Origin: Tremella fuciformis
Taxonomy: Eukaryota > Basidiomycota > Tremellomycetes > Tremellales > Tremellaceae
Reading direction: 5' to 3'
NCBI GenBank assembly: GCA_032768795.1
Contig: CP136494.1
Span: 1,798,001 to 1,862,000, forward strand
Length of the DNA stretch: 64,000 nt
Position 1 is the stretch's first letter. The number at the start of each line of letters is the position of its first letter. Below the pieces are notes generated by a model. That model worked only from the letters and a program-made list of their open reading frames with translations. It had not been told where the DNA came from and searched no databases. A program made the translations under genes and the position numbers. Below are positions 54,924 to 64,000 of this stretch, piece after piece.

Positions 54924-55428
54924 GCTGCTGACGTACAAGGAGGGTGCGAGGGGCCAGGTAAAGTCGGAAGAGAGTGAGGTGAGGGTGGTCGTGAGACCCG
55001 CCTTGGGTCTGGGAGAAGCGGAGGCGATGGACGGCGCTGGGAGGTGCGAGAGCGGTTCAGAGATGTACTTTTGAGGCGGGCACTACCGCATGTCGAGCCG
55101 TGCTATCTCTGCTTGAAGTGGTGCAGAAGGATAGAGTGAAAGAGGAGAAAGGTGCGTTTTCCAAGCACGGTTACGCCCCTCTCACGTAGGCTAAACCGGC
55201 CGGCGCAAAGCCGCCGGAATCCAGTCGAAGGCCGAGCCTAGTCCCTGTGGGGCATGAAGTTCGTGTCCACGTCGGTCTACTCTGGTCTTGGCCCCAAAGA
55301 CAACCGTATTATGCACAAACATGGACGGGTATGACAAACAGAGCCAGATGCGTGTCCTCTACCTCGCTTTGGACATGATTACGTCGCCATATATACTACA
55401 CTGAGTCCCGCCACAAATTCGGGCCAGG
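54924..55428. promoter_or_regulatory. Intergenic region upstream of EFR3
   Basis: 505 bp between two leftward genes, with the EFR3 promoter/leader on the left and the 3' region of the G-alpha gene on the right. A GC-rich patch near 55193-55218 has imperfect dyad symmetry, but I do not call it an element. Confidence 0.45.
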
Positions 55429-56765
55429 CTATATGATCGCCATGTCCCGTAGTTGGTTACGCACTATCGTGTCCACCACGGCTGCCATGACGACCTGGAT
55501 GTTCTGTCGGTCCACGGCGGTCGTCACGTGGAGATAAGTCTCTTTCTGAGGATTCCGATTCAGCGTGCGGAACTTCAACTTGAAGAAATCGACAGCGTCC
55601 TGGAACGAGCCGGGTTTGCCTACTCGTCAGCGAAACTCGGGCATAGCGGTAGTTGGGCCCACCTGTGAAGTCCGGGAAGTGCTCTGAGATCTGTTGTTGT
55701 GGATCCTTGATCTTGTCCATCAAGACATCGGCTTTGTTGAGGAAGAGAATCATGGACGACCGCACGAACCCTGCCTCAATCAGTACTGGCATGTGGCAAG
55801 ATTGTGGGAGTCTCACATTGCGAGTTGCAGATCGACTCGAACAAGACCAGTGCTTCGACCATACCGTTCGACTGGGCATCTTCTAGTATACCCTGGTTGT
55901 AGTCTGCGAGAGAGACAAGGAAGATGACCGAAGTGACGTTTTCGAAACATGATGCCCATTTGCGTCGTTCAGATCTGACCATCAGCTGGAGCAAGAAGTC
56001 GCGGGGATGAATGCTGACCTTTGACCGCCAACATCAAAGATACGGAAAGTGAGATCGTTGAGGATGAAGCGCGTTTCGCTTATGCCCGTCGTCTTGCTCC
56101 TCAAGCGCAATATGTCATCCGGTGTTGGCTGATATCCCGGATAGAAAAGTTCATCGAGTTTGGAGTAGAAGCTGATGTCAGATCGAAGGAAAGGTATCGA
56201 TGAAGGGAACTCACTAAGGCATATTCTCCTGCAGGGCATACTGGTATGATTTGGCATAGCAAGCCTGGACCTGCGGGTCGGCCCAGAGATTCCTGAGCGC
56301 CTCGAGGTATTTCAGCGGGAACGCTTCGCCGGTGTTAATCGGGACCTCATTGTCGACCAGCTGGATATACCGTCTATTCGGTGGTGCCACGGCCATGTTG
56401 AGCTCATCCATTAGATCAATAACCATGCGCATGCCGTTGACGAGGTTGGTGAACACAATCTTGCGATAATCTTCAACCTCGTCGGGCGAGAAGCTCTTGT
56501 TATGGATCAAGCGCATCTGTTTGAGCCTGAGGTCAGCCCTGCCACCGCGCGTGGTCTGAACGTTCAACGTACACTGTCGATTTGCCCGAGGCACCCGCTC
56601 CCAGGAGAAGTAGTTTGACCTCGCGTGCCATACGTTTCTCATCCTGCTCGTCAGGAGAACAGTCGAGGTGAGCAAGGAGCAACTCGCCTCTCTCAGCGCC
56701 TTATCAATCTCCTTGCTCCTCTGCTCAGCGGGGCCGGTGGCCTCTGAAGACATACAGGCACCCAT
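55429..56765 (-). CDS. Heterotrimeric G-protein alpha subunit (divergent)
   Basis: A membrane-associated signalling GTPase. The N-terminus [20 protein letters not shown] has Gly2 for myristoylation and Cys4 for palmitoylation. The P-loop region [18 protein letters not shown] follows a GC-AG intron (56644-56687). [20 protein letters not shown] opens the helical domain. Switch I is [17 protein letters not shown] and switch [22 protein letters not shown]. Then [35 protein letters not shown] (NKxD) and [20 protein letters not shown] (the TCAT-like loop) follow. The C-terminus is NQLRDMAII. The catalytic Gln and switch I Arg are present. Three guanine-nucleotide motifs deviate from the usual GAGESGKS, NKKD and TCATD. 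The -4 Cys target of pertussis toxin is absent. Receptor and effector cannot be assigned. Confidence 0.93.
56644..56687 (-). other. GC-AG intron in the G-alpha gene
   Basis: A 44-nt intron that begins GCGAGT and ends CTGACGAGCAG. Removing it gives IDKALRE joined to [12 protein letters not shown], the conserved G-alpha sequence. No GT donor nearby keeps the frame. Confidence 0.75.
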
Positions 56766-57278
56766 GGTGGCAAATCAAAGGACTGAGACGGATAGTGTGG
56801 AGATGAGATGAATTATACAGGCGATAATTTCGTGAGCGGGCTATTCACGATGAGAGGAAAGTTGCAGGATGGAGGACGGATGGGACAATTGGTCGATCAG
56901 GAGAGGGAGATGCGCTGCTCGAGAAAATGAATTCCAGACGCCCGAGTGTCGGATTCAGACGTTCAGACCTTCAGACACTGATCAGACGGGAGTAAAGGAA
57001 GGGCCGGTGCGCAATGCGTGGTGCTCGGTGCGATGTGTCGGGAGATGGGAAGGAATGGTCAGGTCGAGGGGAGGGCGGTTGGACGGGGTCTAGTGAGCTA
57101 GCTCGGCGCCCTGATCACCTCGATCGAAACGCTGAAGCCAGAGGTCTGTGAGAGCGCAGCGACCAGCGACTGAGTACAACTGTCGAACGAAGTAGCGAGT
57201 GAAGGTCGAGTATGGGTGGATTGTGCCGAGGGCGATGGGGAGGAGTCAGATGATGGACAGATGACCACGGGTCGGTCG

Positions 57279-57308
57279 GACGAGATGCGAGACGAGACGA
57301 GACGAGGC
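57279..57308. repeat. GACGA tandem repeat
   Basis: About five GACGA/GACGAG units with one interruption, upstream of the G-alpha gene. Confidence 0.6.
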
Positions 57309-57329
57309 GGATGCGCGTGCCGTGCTCGG

Positions 57330-57352
57330 GTGTCGCGGTGTCGCGGTGTCGA
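57330..57352. repeat. TGTCGCGG-like triplicate
   Basis: Three adjacent copies (the last imperfect) of an 8-base unit. Confidence 0.6.
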
Positions 57353-58374
57353 GGGACCGAAGTGAGGCTGAGGATGAAGGGGGGAGTGGACCGCTCGGAC
57401 CCCGTCTCGGCGCAGTCAGTACTGATGATGCGGAGATTGGAGAGGAGATTCGGGGCCTGGAGGACGTCTCAACACGGAGAGGCCGTGTTGTCGCTGTCTG
57501 AGTGTTGTGGTCGTGGTCGTGGTGGATAGTGACAGCGACGGCGAGAAATGCACGAAGAGAGAGAGAGTGAGTAACGACGGAATCCAGTCAAGTGATGCTG
57601 GTGGGTGGTGGCATTGTTCTAGACCAGGGGCGCTGTGTGCGGACTATCACCAGCCGACCCACGCTGCCGTGCTGCTGCTGCTTGGCATGGTCTGTTGCAG
57701 AGCTACAGGCAGGCAAGCAGACTGGACAGACGGAGGAACGGGGAGACAGGGTCCTTGGAGATGAAACAAAAAGGATGGGTGCATCTGACCGACGCCACCC
57801 CCGGCCACAGGCACCTCTCACTTCTCTCACCTCCGACACCACCTAATAGCCATAGGACATGCAGCAACAAGGACATGTGGTGTATCCTTCTCAAGGTGAC
57901 CGACTCGCTTTGATGACAGCCCACCTTGCTTGTCCCATCTCTCATCTCCCATCGCCTGTGAACTTTACTCACGCAGGTCCCCTCAAAGGCTCGCCTCTTG
58001 CCCATCTCGTTCGGTCGAAGACGCTCGAGTCATCGCAATCAAAGGACGATGACAGGGGACGCAAATGGGGCAGAGTGCATACACAACAGAACATAGGGTG
58101 ACAACGGGTAACTATGAAGGATACAACGGATCCCGCCAGACAGAGACAGCTTCGAGGTCGCAGACCTTCGGGCGCTCCCTGGGATCGTACGAATGCGGCC
58201 TAGATATGTAAGAAGTATGATGACAACTGGGAATACGGCTGGGAAATGACAAACTTGATACAGAGGTAAGGTCGGGGGCGGATCTCGGCAACAGTCACGG
58301 AAAGCGTGATCGCATCACGCATCAGCGAGGCAGATGTCCAGGCGGACCAGGGGTGTTGATGGTGGCGCGACGCC

Positions 58375-60348
58375 TCAAGCCCGCTTGGCTGTCCACCAGC
58401 CGACACCGACAGCGAGGACCACACCGACCACACCCGCCATTGCAACCCACTTCCCTCTCCCACGCAACCAGCCCTTGATCCCCCCGAGACTGTCTTGTAC
58501 GCCTTTGCCCAGACCGGCGCTGTGCACGTCTCTCGAAGGGAAGAGGGGATTGCACGGCCGTTCTTTCGTCCGCGATGATCGTCTCCGACCTCGACCGCGC
58601 ACATGCTCTCCGCGAACACCTCGCTGTCCGCGAGGAAAGAGGGGTACGTCGTCTGCTCTGCGCTGCGCGAGACGGCGAGACAAGGTGGCCTCCCACTCTC
58701 CACCGCCGGATGCTCGGGCAACGGTAGGCATGAGAGGCATCTCTGGACCGGACGATGCCGTCGATGTCATTGACGATTCGAGCGTATCAGTTCGCGGACG
58801 CCAAGCCAGGAATTTGGCTGTCGATGCTGACTGAACAGCAGCGGCGTCTCCGATGAGGCGCAGGAGTTGCTCGACGGTGCGTAACAGTGGGGGATTGGCT
58901 GTGGCAGACGCATTGGCCGGCGATGAAGATCGGGCGGAGAAGTAGCCTGACTGCTCGGGGAATGCCGACGGCATGGGTGTCGGGTCGACGGAGGGCGGCG
59001 AAAGGGCCATGCTGCTCGATGACTCATCGAAAGCTTCTTGATCGCCATTCGTGGCCGCAGCTGCTGGAGACGTGAAGAGCGCGGCGTGCTGATGGCCTTG
59101 GACCATGACAGGGACAACGGGGGACAGGTCGTACGACAAGCGGATATCTGTCTAATCAGACCTGTTCACCCCATCGTGCAAAACGACTCACCTCCATCGA
59201 TGCAGTAAACCATATGTACCCAGTCTGCGCGGTGTGCGTAGCCTTCCACCAGAGCGGCAAGCTGCTCGGCACCGTGACGCGGCCTCGGATGGATCATTCC
59301 ATCGAGCTTGTCATAGACTCCGTTGATCCTAGCGCGCGTCTGAAGGAATCTCAGTTTGTTTCCCAATGGTACAGCGGCTGCAACCTACCTGATCGCCCGT
59401 GAGACCAGTGAGAAGACACAAGACGACATTGCCATCCCTCACGAGACCCACCTCGCGCTTGGCCACCTCGACCACCTCCTCGCGCTCCTGGAGCGCACGG
59501 ACCAGCTCGCGCGTCTTGGCGGGCGAAGCAAGAAGCACCACGCGCAGCGCGCCATGCACCGGGCGCTCCCACTTGTGCAGACTCAGATGCAGGCTCGTGG
59601 ACGGGAGGTTGAGCGTGGGCAGGACGAGATCATCCGCCATGCCCGACGGCGCGCCTGGGGGCGCATGATAAGCATAAGGATAGCCGTTGCCGCTAAGTGC
59701 CGGACTGGACGTGCGCGAGAGACTGCTGAGGGACGGCGCGAACGACGGGAGAGAAGCGAGTGATGCGGGCGAGGAGGGGAGCGAGTGATCGCTCGCGTGC
59801 TCGCTGTCGCGCTCGATGTCTAGGCCGTCGGGCGCTTCGGCCGACCCGCCAGATAGGCTCTGCAGCATGGCGGCCGCGGTGAGTTTGGGCGGGAGTGGGA
59901 GCGGCGGGGATGGTATGGCTGCAGGCGCAGTGTCCAGCAGGTGTACCGGCGCAGGCGAAGGGGTGAAGCTGCCGATGAGGGTGCTGGGGCTATCGGGCGA
60001 GGACGACAAAGACGAGAGCACCGTCGCGGGAGGTGCCTTTGGCGTCTGATCCCTCTTGGCGCCGTCGTGCTCGTCTGCGCTCGCCGAGCTGCTCGAGGTG
60101 ATGGGCGAGGCCGGCGAGACGGGCCAAGCGTTGTCAAAGCTGGTGCGTGAAGGTGCAGGTGCAAGTGCGGCTACCGATGATTGAGCGGGACGATCCAAGT
60201 GGAGGCTCGCCTCTGGGCTCGACGCCGCGCTCCACACGCTTCCGATGCTCCGCACGCCGTACACGCTGTCTTGGCCTGGCAAAGGGGGCGACTCGCGCTG
60301 ATGCTCCTGCCTCTGCCTCCTGGCTGCGACCGATGCGAAGAATGCCAT
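58375..60348 (-). CDS. Unknown tail-anchored membrane protein
   Basis: The ATG at 60348 gives MAFFASVAARRQRQEHQRES. About 210 Ser/Pro/Ala-rich residues follow, then a compact conserved-looking domain: LVLPTLNLPSTSLHLSLHKW, ERPVHGALRVVLLASPAKTR, VEVAKREVGLVRDGNVVLCL and, after introns near 59320-59395, YDKLDGMIHPRPRHGAEQLA, LVEGYAHRADWVHMVYCIDG and IRLSYDLSPVVPVMVQGHQH. A second disordered region leads to SLGGIKGWLRGRGKWVAMAG and one C-terminal hydrophobic segment (VAMAGVVGVVLAVGVGWWTA) ending KRA. A single C-terminal anchor with a basic tip fits insertion into mitochondria, peroxisomes or ER by the tail-anchor route (inference). The domain family is not recognised. The further upstream frame to 60420 has no ATG. 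Confidence 0.7.
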
Positions 60349-60669
60349 GTCGGTGGGTGTAGGAGTAGAATGCAGAGTGAGAGGGGTGATCGCTGGGCCG
60401 AAGGTGGCGACATGGGGCAAGAGGACAGAGGGACAGGGACGCGCGTCAGGGGAAAGAGAGGGATCGGTTATGTAAGGTTACCGTCTGAGACAACTCAATA
60501 CGGCGGTACCAGCAGATCTCATCTACGCGCAGCCGATCGACAGTCACCAATGCATTACGACTTTGTAGATAGATTATAGAATGATAAGCATATGCGATTT
60601 TTGGCGTCTTGGACAGCTCCTGTCTTCCACCAGCGCAGCTGTTCCCGACGGATCGACGACACGACTCCT
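60349..60669. other. Intergenic region (LAG1 3' end / tail-anchored gene promoter)
   Basis: 321 bp between two leftward genes. Nothing notable was seen. Confidence 0.4.
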
Positions 60670-62534
60670 CTACTGCGCCTTGTTCCCCTTCAACGTCTTG
60701 ACCTTTTGCTTTGTCGTCGGCTCCGGCTCCTCGTCCTCGTCGTCCGACCGGTCGTCCTTGATGTCTTGCTTCAAGAGGGCACTAATACTCAGCATAGACA
60801 GGAGATTTGAGCTACGAGGACATACCGGACCATGATCCGAAGAGCAAGGTACCACCAGAAAAGGTTGATGCATTGCAGCAGTGCGATCGGGGTGAAGATC
60901 TGCCATTGCATCCTGCTCGTCAGCACATGCTCGCTCGCAATATGCCGGCGTACCAGTCCGGCATCCACTGATCGTTCCAAGGGTCAAACACCCGGACATG
61001 CTGCCTGATTCGGTCAACTTTGGATCGCGGACTGTGACAAGACCCACGGGATGAGCTTGAACTCGGACCACACCGACCAGAGGATCTTCAAGTTCAGGTA
61101 GTGGCGACCGTAACTGGACGATTAGCAGACGTATGCCAGCGGATAAGAGATGCGACGTACGTCCAAATGACGATGAAGATGGCGAAAGGCATTGTAGATT
61201 GGTCGTCGACATAGTTGTAACACTTGGCATAGGCAAGGAAAACATCGGAAACGTCCATGGTCACAAAGATGGCAACGCCAATGTATGTCAACTGCACGTC
61301 AGATGGTTTGCTGGCAAGCCTGCAAGTGACTGACGCTGAGGGTGTAACTCCATCCGATCAGCCACAGAGTGACGCAGTGCTAACGATGAGCAGATATCTC
61401 AAAACCCAAATATAGACTTGCATGAGCGACGAGCTCCTTGAAATCTTTCCGCGGCTTCTCCACCTTCATGGCGAGGATAATAGTCTGCTGTAGCCAGTAG
61501 GAGAGCTGCATGAGGTAGTAGAGCTTGAGCTCGAAGGTCATCTCCCGGTGAGGATATTCGAGCCAGAAGTGCTCAGTGCGATACCCTTCTCGTGTCAGCG
61601 AGCACAATGAGTCGGGTATTGAACCTCACACCAGGTCGGCAGACCACTCATGACGTACTGGCCCATTAGCACGAGTCATGACAGAAGATTGCAGAGCTCA
61701 CGATACCACAAGTGCTGAGGACGCCCATGTAGAACACGGTGTATCCCTCTAGTCATGTCAGCATATTGAAACATATTAAAACACTGCAAGTCTCACGCTC
61801 GGTGAACCGAATCCATTTGCCCTTCTTGACGCGTAGCCTCTTCGCCAAAGGTCTCAAGACGTGAATGGTGATCGCCTGTCGGATGCTGCTGATTAGCTTA
61901 CTATGAGCGACAATCGAGGTGAGCTTACAAAGACCACCAAACAGTATGCCAGAAGACAAACACAATGTCCGCCCACTCCTTCTTGTATTTACCGCTCGGC
62001 TGTTGACCCTGGAGGTAGAGGAAGTAGCGGAACGGGTTCGGCGTGTCCTTGCCCAGGATCCCAAACGCCTTGAGTGCCTCGTGATTCCAGTAAAGCGCCA
62101 CCATGATCAACATGAGCTTGAAGGCGGACGCTGACTGTCAGCCGCCGCAAGAGCTCGCATCGCGCTCAGCTCACCTGGCACGAGCATCCATCTCGTCGAC
62201 GTGACATCTTTCCAAAACCCGCCAGACTGGTACTCGGCTCCAAGACTCGATGAGCGCTTTCGACCTCGAACCGATGGTCCGTCCAGAGGCCGGATCTCCG
62301 AGCTGGCGCCGTTCGTGCCCGGAGGAGGGGTACTGAGTCTGCTGGTCAACTACAATCCCAGAGAAGTGATTGACTGACGCAGTGTCCTCTCCACCCTCGA
62401 CCTCGTTCAAGGGCACTTGACTGGCGTTATCAGCGAGACTCGATTGCACTTCGTGAGAATACGCACTTGAGAGCCGCGGTGACGCTCGATGTCCGGCGCC
62501 TATTGCCTTTCCTTTTGGCCGGCGCTGCGGACAT
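60670..62534 (-). CDS. LAG1: Ceramide synthase, LAG1/LAC1 family
   Basis: An ER multi-pass enzyme joining a sphingoid base to fatty acyl-CoA. The small 5' exons give MSAAPAKRKGNRRRTSSVTA and QVPLNEVEGGEDTARLSTPP (start at 62534). Then come SSSLGAEYQSGGFWKDVTST, LMLIMVALYWNHEALKAFGI, GKDTPNPFRYFLYLQGQQPS and WADIVFVFWHTVWWSLAITI. The Lag1 core is EYPHREMTFELKLYYLMQLS, YWLQQTIILAMKVEKPRKDF, KELVAHH (catalytic His pair across an intron), SVTYIGVAIFVTMDVSDVFL (with the conserved D..D) and AYAKCYNYVDDQSTMPFAIF. The C-terminus has CINLFWWYLALRIMVR and an acidic tail, DIKDDRSDDEDEEPEPTTKQ, a common CK2-type site cluster in Lag1 proteins. About nine introns. It diverges from ERG20 with 309 bp between the two ATGs. 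Confidence 0.9.
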
Positions 62535-62843
62535 TGTGACGCAGAATCAAAGTCGAGATTCCCAGAACGAATGTGCAAAGTCAACAAGGGAAGCGATGGC
62601 TTTGTCGGGACAGTCTTCTGACGCCGAGGTCAAGTGACTGTTGGCCGAAGTTCGTGTTTTCACGGGCGCCGGAATGGCGATGGGTGAGGGCGGAATCAAA
62701 TCGACCACGCGAGATTAGCGGGATCAAAAAGTCCCAGCGTCAGGTGACACGAGCCTCTCAACGCGAGACGGGGCATGGGACGATGTGTGTAGCTGCACTT
62801 GCTTCTTCTACACTTGCACACTTCCACACAGCGACAAGCAGGG
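62535..62843. promoter_or_regulatory. Bidirectional promoter (LAG1 / ERG20)
   Basis: 309 bp between divergent starts of a sphingolipid and a sterol/isoprenoid gene. No clear TATA box or SRE consensus was recognised. Confidence 0.5.
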
Positions 62844-64000
62844 ATGACTACCGCTGTGAGCTGAGAATTTGCACGGCACGCGCGAAGCTGATAGGCAGAA
62901 CGGAGGTGCACCGAGCACAGACAAGGCCGCGAGGAGGAAGCGCTTCGAGGATGTGTTCCCCATCATTGCCGATGACCTCTTGGCATATGTCAAAGGGGAG
63001 AAGATGCCGAAGGAGGCTGTGGACTGGTACGAGAAGGTGAGTCACTCATTCCTGACATTCGACTCCATGCCTCGAGCTTTACACCTAAAGTTTGCACCTC
63101 TGCGATTTAACTGCTACTGCCCCCATGCAATTCTAACAACCGGAATGATCAGAGCTGATGAGCCAGAACTTGTACCACAACACACCAGGAGGTCAGTCTT
63201 GACCTCTTCACTTGCTGTTGCTCAACCGCAGGCAAACTCAACCGAGGAATGTCGGTCGTGGACACGGTCGAGATCTTGAAAGGCTTGGCGCTGAGCGAGG
63301 AAGAGTACAAGAAAGCGGCTATCCTGGGATGGTGCATTGAACTTGTCAGCTACCGTGTTCAGCAACCATGCGAAGAGCTGACATCCAGCTCCAAGCATAT
63401 TTCTTGGTCGCCGACGACATCATGGATCAGTCCGTGACCCGGAGAGGGCAGCCATGTTGGTACAAAGTGGTGGGTTCAGCTGGCGCCGCAGCATAGTCAA
63501 AGCTCAAGTGTAGCCTGGAGTCGGCACCATCGCCATCAACGACGCGTTCATGCTCGAGGCGGCGATCTACTTCTTGCTCAAGAAATACTTCCGGCAAGAG
63601 CCGTACTACGTCGACCTGTTCGAGCTCTTCCAGGAGACGACCTTTCAGACCGAGATGGGCCAGCTGATAGACTTGTTGACAGCCCCCGAAGACCATGTCG
63701 ACCTTTCAAAGTTCTCTTTGGAGAAGTGCGTTTATATTGCATCCGTCCGGTCCCGCCCGCTGATGCTCAGACACCACCTCATCGTCGTATACAAAACCGC
63801 ATTCTACTCTTTCTACCTCCCCGTCGCCCTCGCCATGCGGATGGTCAGTCGGCTGCGTGTCTTGAAGATGTGTCATTGACGTAGCAGAGCGGCGTCACCG
63901 AGCAGTCAGCATACGATCTGGCTCTGAGCATTCTCATCCCTCTTGGCGAATACTTCCAGGTCCAGGACGACTACCTCGACTGCTATGGTCTGCCGGAGCA
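62844..64000 (+). CDS. ERG20: Farnesyl diphosphate synthase (5' part, cut by window end)
   Basis: This enzyme condenses IPP with DMAPP and then GPP to give farnesyl diphosphate for sterols, prenylation, dolichol and ubiquinone. Exon 1 is just MTTA (ATG 62844). A 40-nt intron leads to [20 protein letters not shown] and [20 protein letters not shown]. Further exons give [40 protein letters not shown] and [13 protein letters not shown], the first Asp-rich motif (DDxxD) with the following [61 protein letters not shown] and [20 protein letters not shown] follow. The second Asp-rich motif DDYLDCYG is the last thing before the window ends at 64000. The visible domains are intact and nearly the whole first two-thirds of the protein is present. 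Confidence 0.93.

Larger units (their letters stand above)
56766..58374. promoter_or_regulatory. Long upstream region of the G-alpha gene with short tandem repeats
   Basis: 1.6 kb, the longest gene-free stretch in the window. It holds a GACGA-type tandem (57279-57308), three copies of a TGTCGCGG-like unit (57330-57352) and a TGGTCG run (57507-57522). An 80-codon frame at 57859-58101 has no recognisable similarity. Most of this is probably leader and promoter of the leftward G-alpha gene plus the 3' region of the next gene. Confidence 0.5.

Noticed and set aside
55193..55218. GC-rich dyad CCGGCCGGCG...GCCGCCGG
   Set aside because: The symmetry is imperfect and the patch sits between two leftward genes with no conserved context; likely chance in GC-rich DNA.
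57859..58101. 80-codon frame upstream of the G-alpha gene
   Set aside because: No similarity, poor context and repeat-rich surroundings. Not supported as a gene.
1..64000. tRNA genes, transposons, CRISPR arrays, secondary-metabolite clusters
   Set aside because: Read through for tRNA B-box-like sequence, terminal repeats, transposase or reverse transcriptase motifs and spaced repeats, and none was convincing. The FAS pair is primary metabolism, not a polyketide or aflatoxin-type FAS cluster, since no PKS or tailoring genes adjoin it.

Overview
This window is nuclear DNA from a basidiomycete yeast, most likely a tremellomycete (the Cryptococcus/Kwoniella/Trichosporon side of the fungi). Most genes are broken by many very short introns (about 39-56 nt) with GT...AG ends and a CTGAC/CTAAC-like branch site close to the acceptor. 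Gene density is high, about 28 genes in 64 kb on alternating strands. The protein set is typical of a free-living yeast, and the two fatty acid synthase genes are divergently paired. No mobile elements, rRNA, tRNA or CRISPR were recognised. Splice structures below were worked out by eye: start and stop positions are usually firm, and individual inner exon borders less so.

Layout, left. 1-1057 holds the end-truncated start of a Pro/Ser-rich protein. 1.5-12.7 kb is a run of genes for protein N-termini and RNA: NAA15 (NatA subunit), CLP1 (mRNA 3'-end factor), a UBE2W-like E2, the AP-1 sigma adaptin, a METTL3/IME4 m6A methyltransferase and the tRNA thiolase NCS6/CTU1. Then come an intronless SDR/epimerase (13.05-13.96 kb), a large disordered protein with a possible GFA/CENP-V-like zinc module (14.2-16.6 kb), an intronless probable mitochondrial protein (16.75-18.56 kb) and an unknown protein rich in RRxS sites (19.3-20.6 kb).

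Layout, centre. A TBC RabGAP, PEX16 and a TUG-like UBX protein precede the fatty acid synthase locus (26.4-39.7 kb). The two synthase genes diverge from a 650-bp promoter. The leftward polypeptide carries AT-ER-DH-MPT and also the ACP. The rightward one starts only after the ACP and carries KR-KS-PPT. This subunit boundary differs from that of baker's yeast FAS.

Layout, right. A 75-residue DUF2945 Tudor-like protein; a mucin-like type I membrane protein whose signal peptide is hidden in two small 5' exons; an EFM7/NNT1-type methyltransferase; NAP1; a membrane-anchored hemerythrin-like protein; ARPC2; a B-type cyclin; EFR3; a G-protein alpha subunit with altered nucleotide-binding motifs; a tail-anchored unknown protein; a LAG1 ceramide synthase; and the first part of ERG20 (farnesyl diphosphate synthase), cut by the window end.

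The genes do not form one pathway. Lipid metabolism is well represented (FAS pair, PEX16, LAG1, ERG20, and EFR3 through phosphoinositides). The strongest unusual points are the FAS subunit boundary, the divergent G-alpha, the intronless SDR, and the unknown proteins at 14.2-16.6, 19.3-20.6 and 58.4-60.3 kb.
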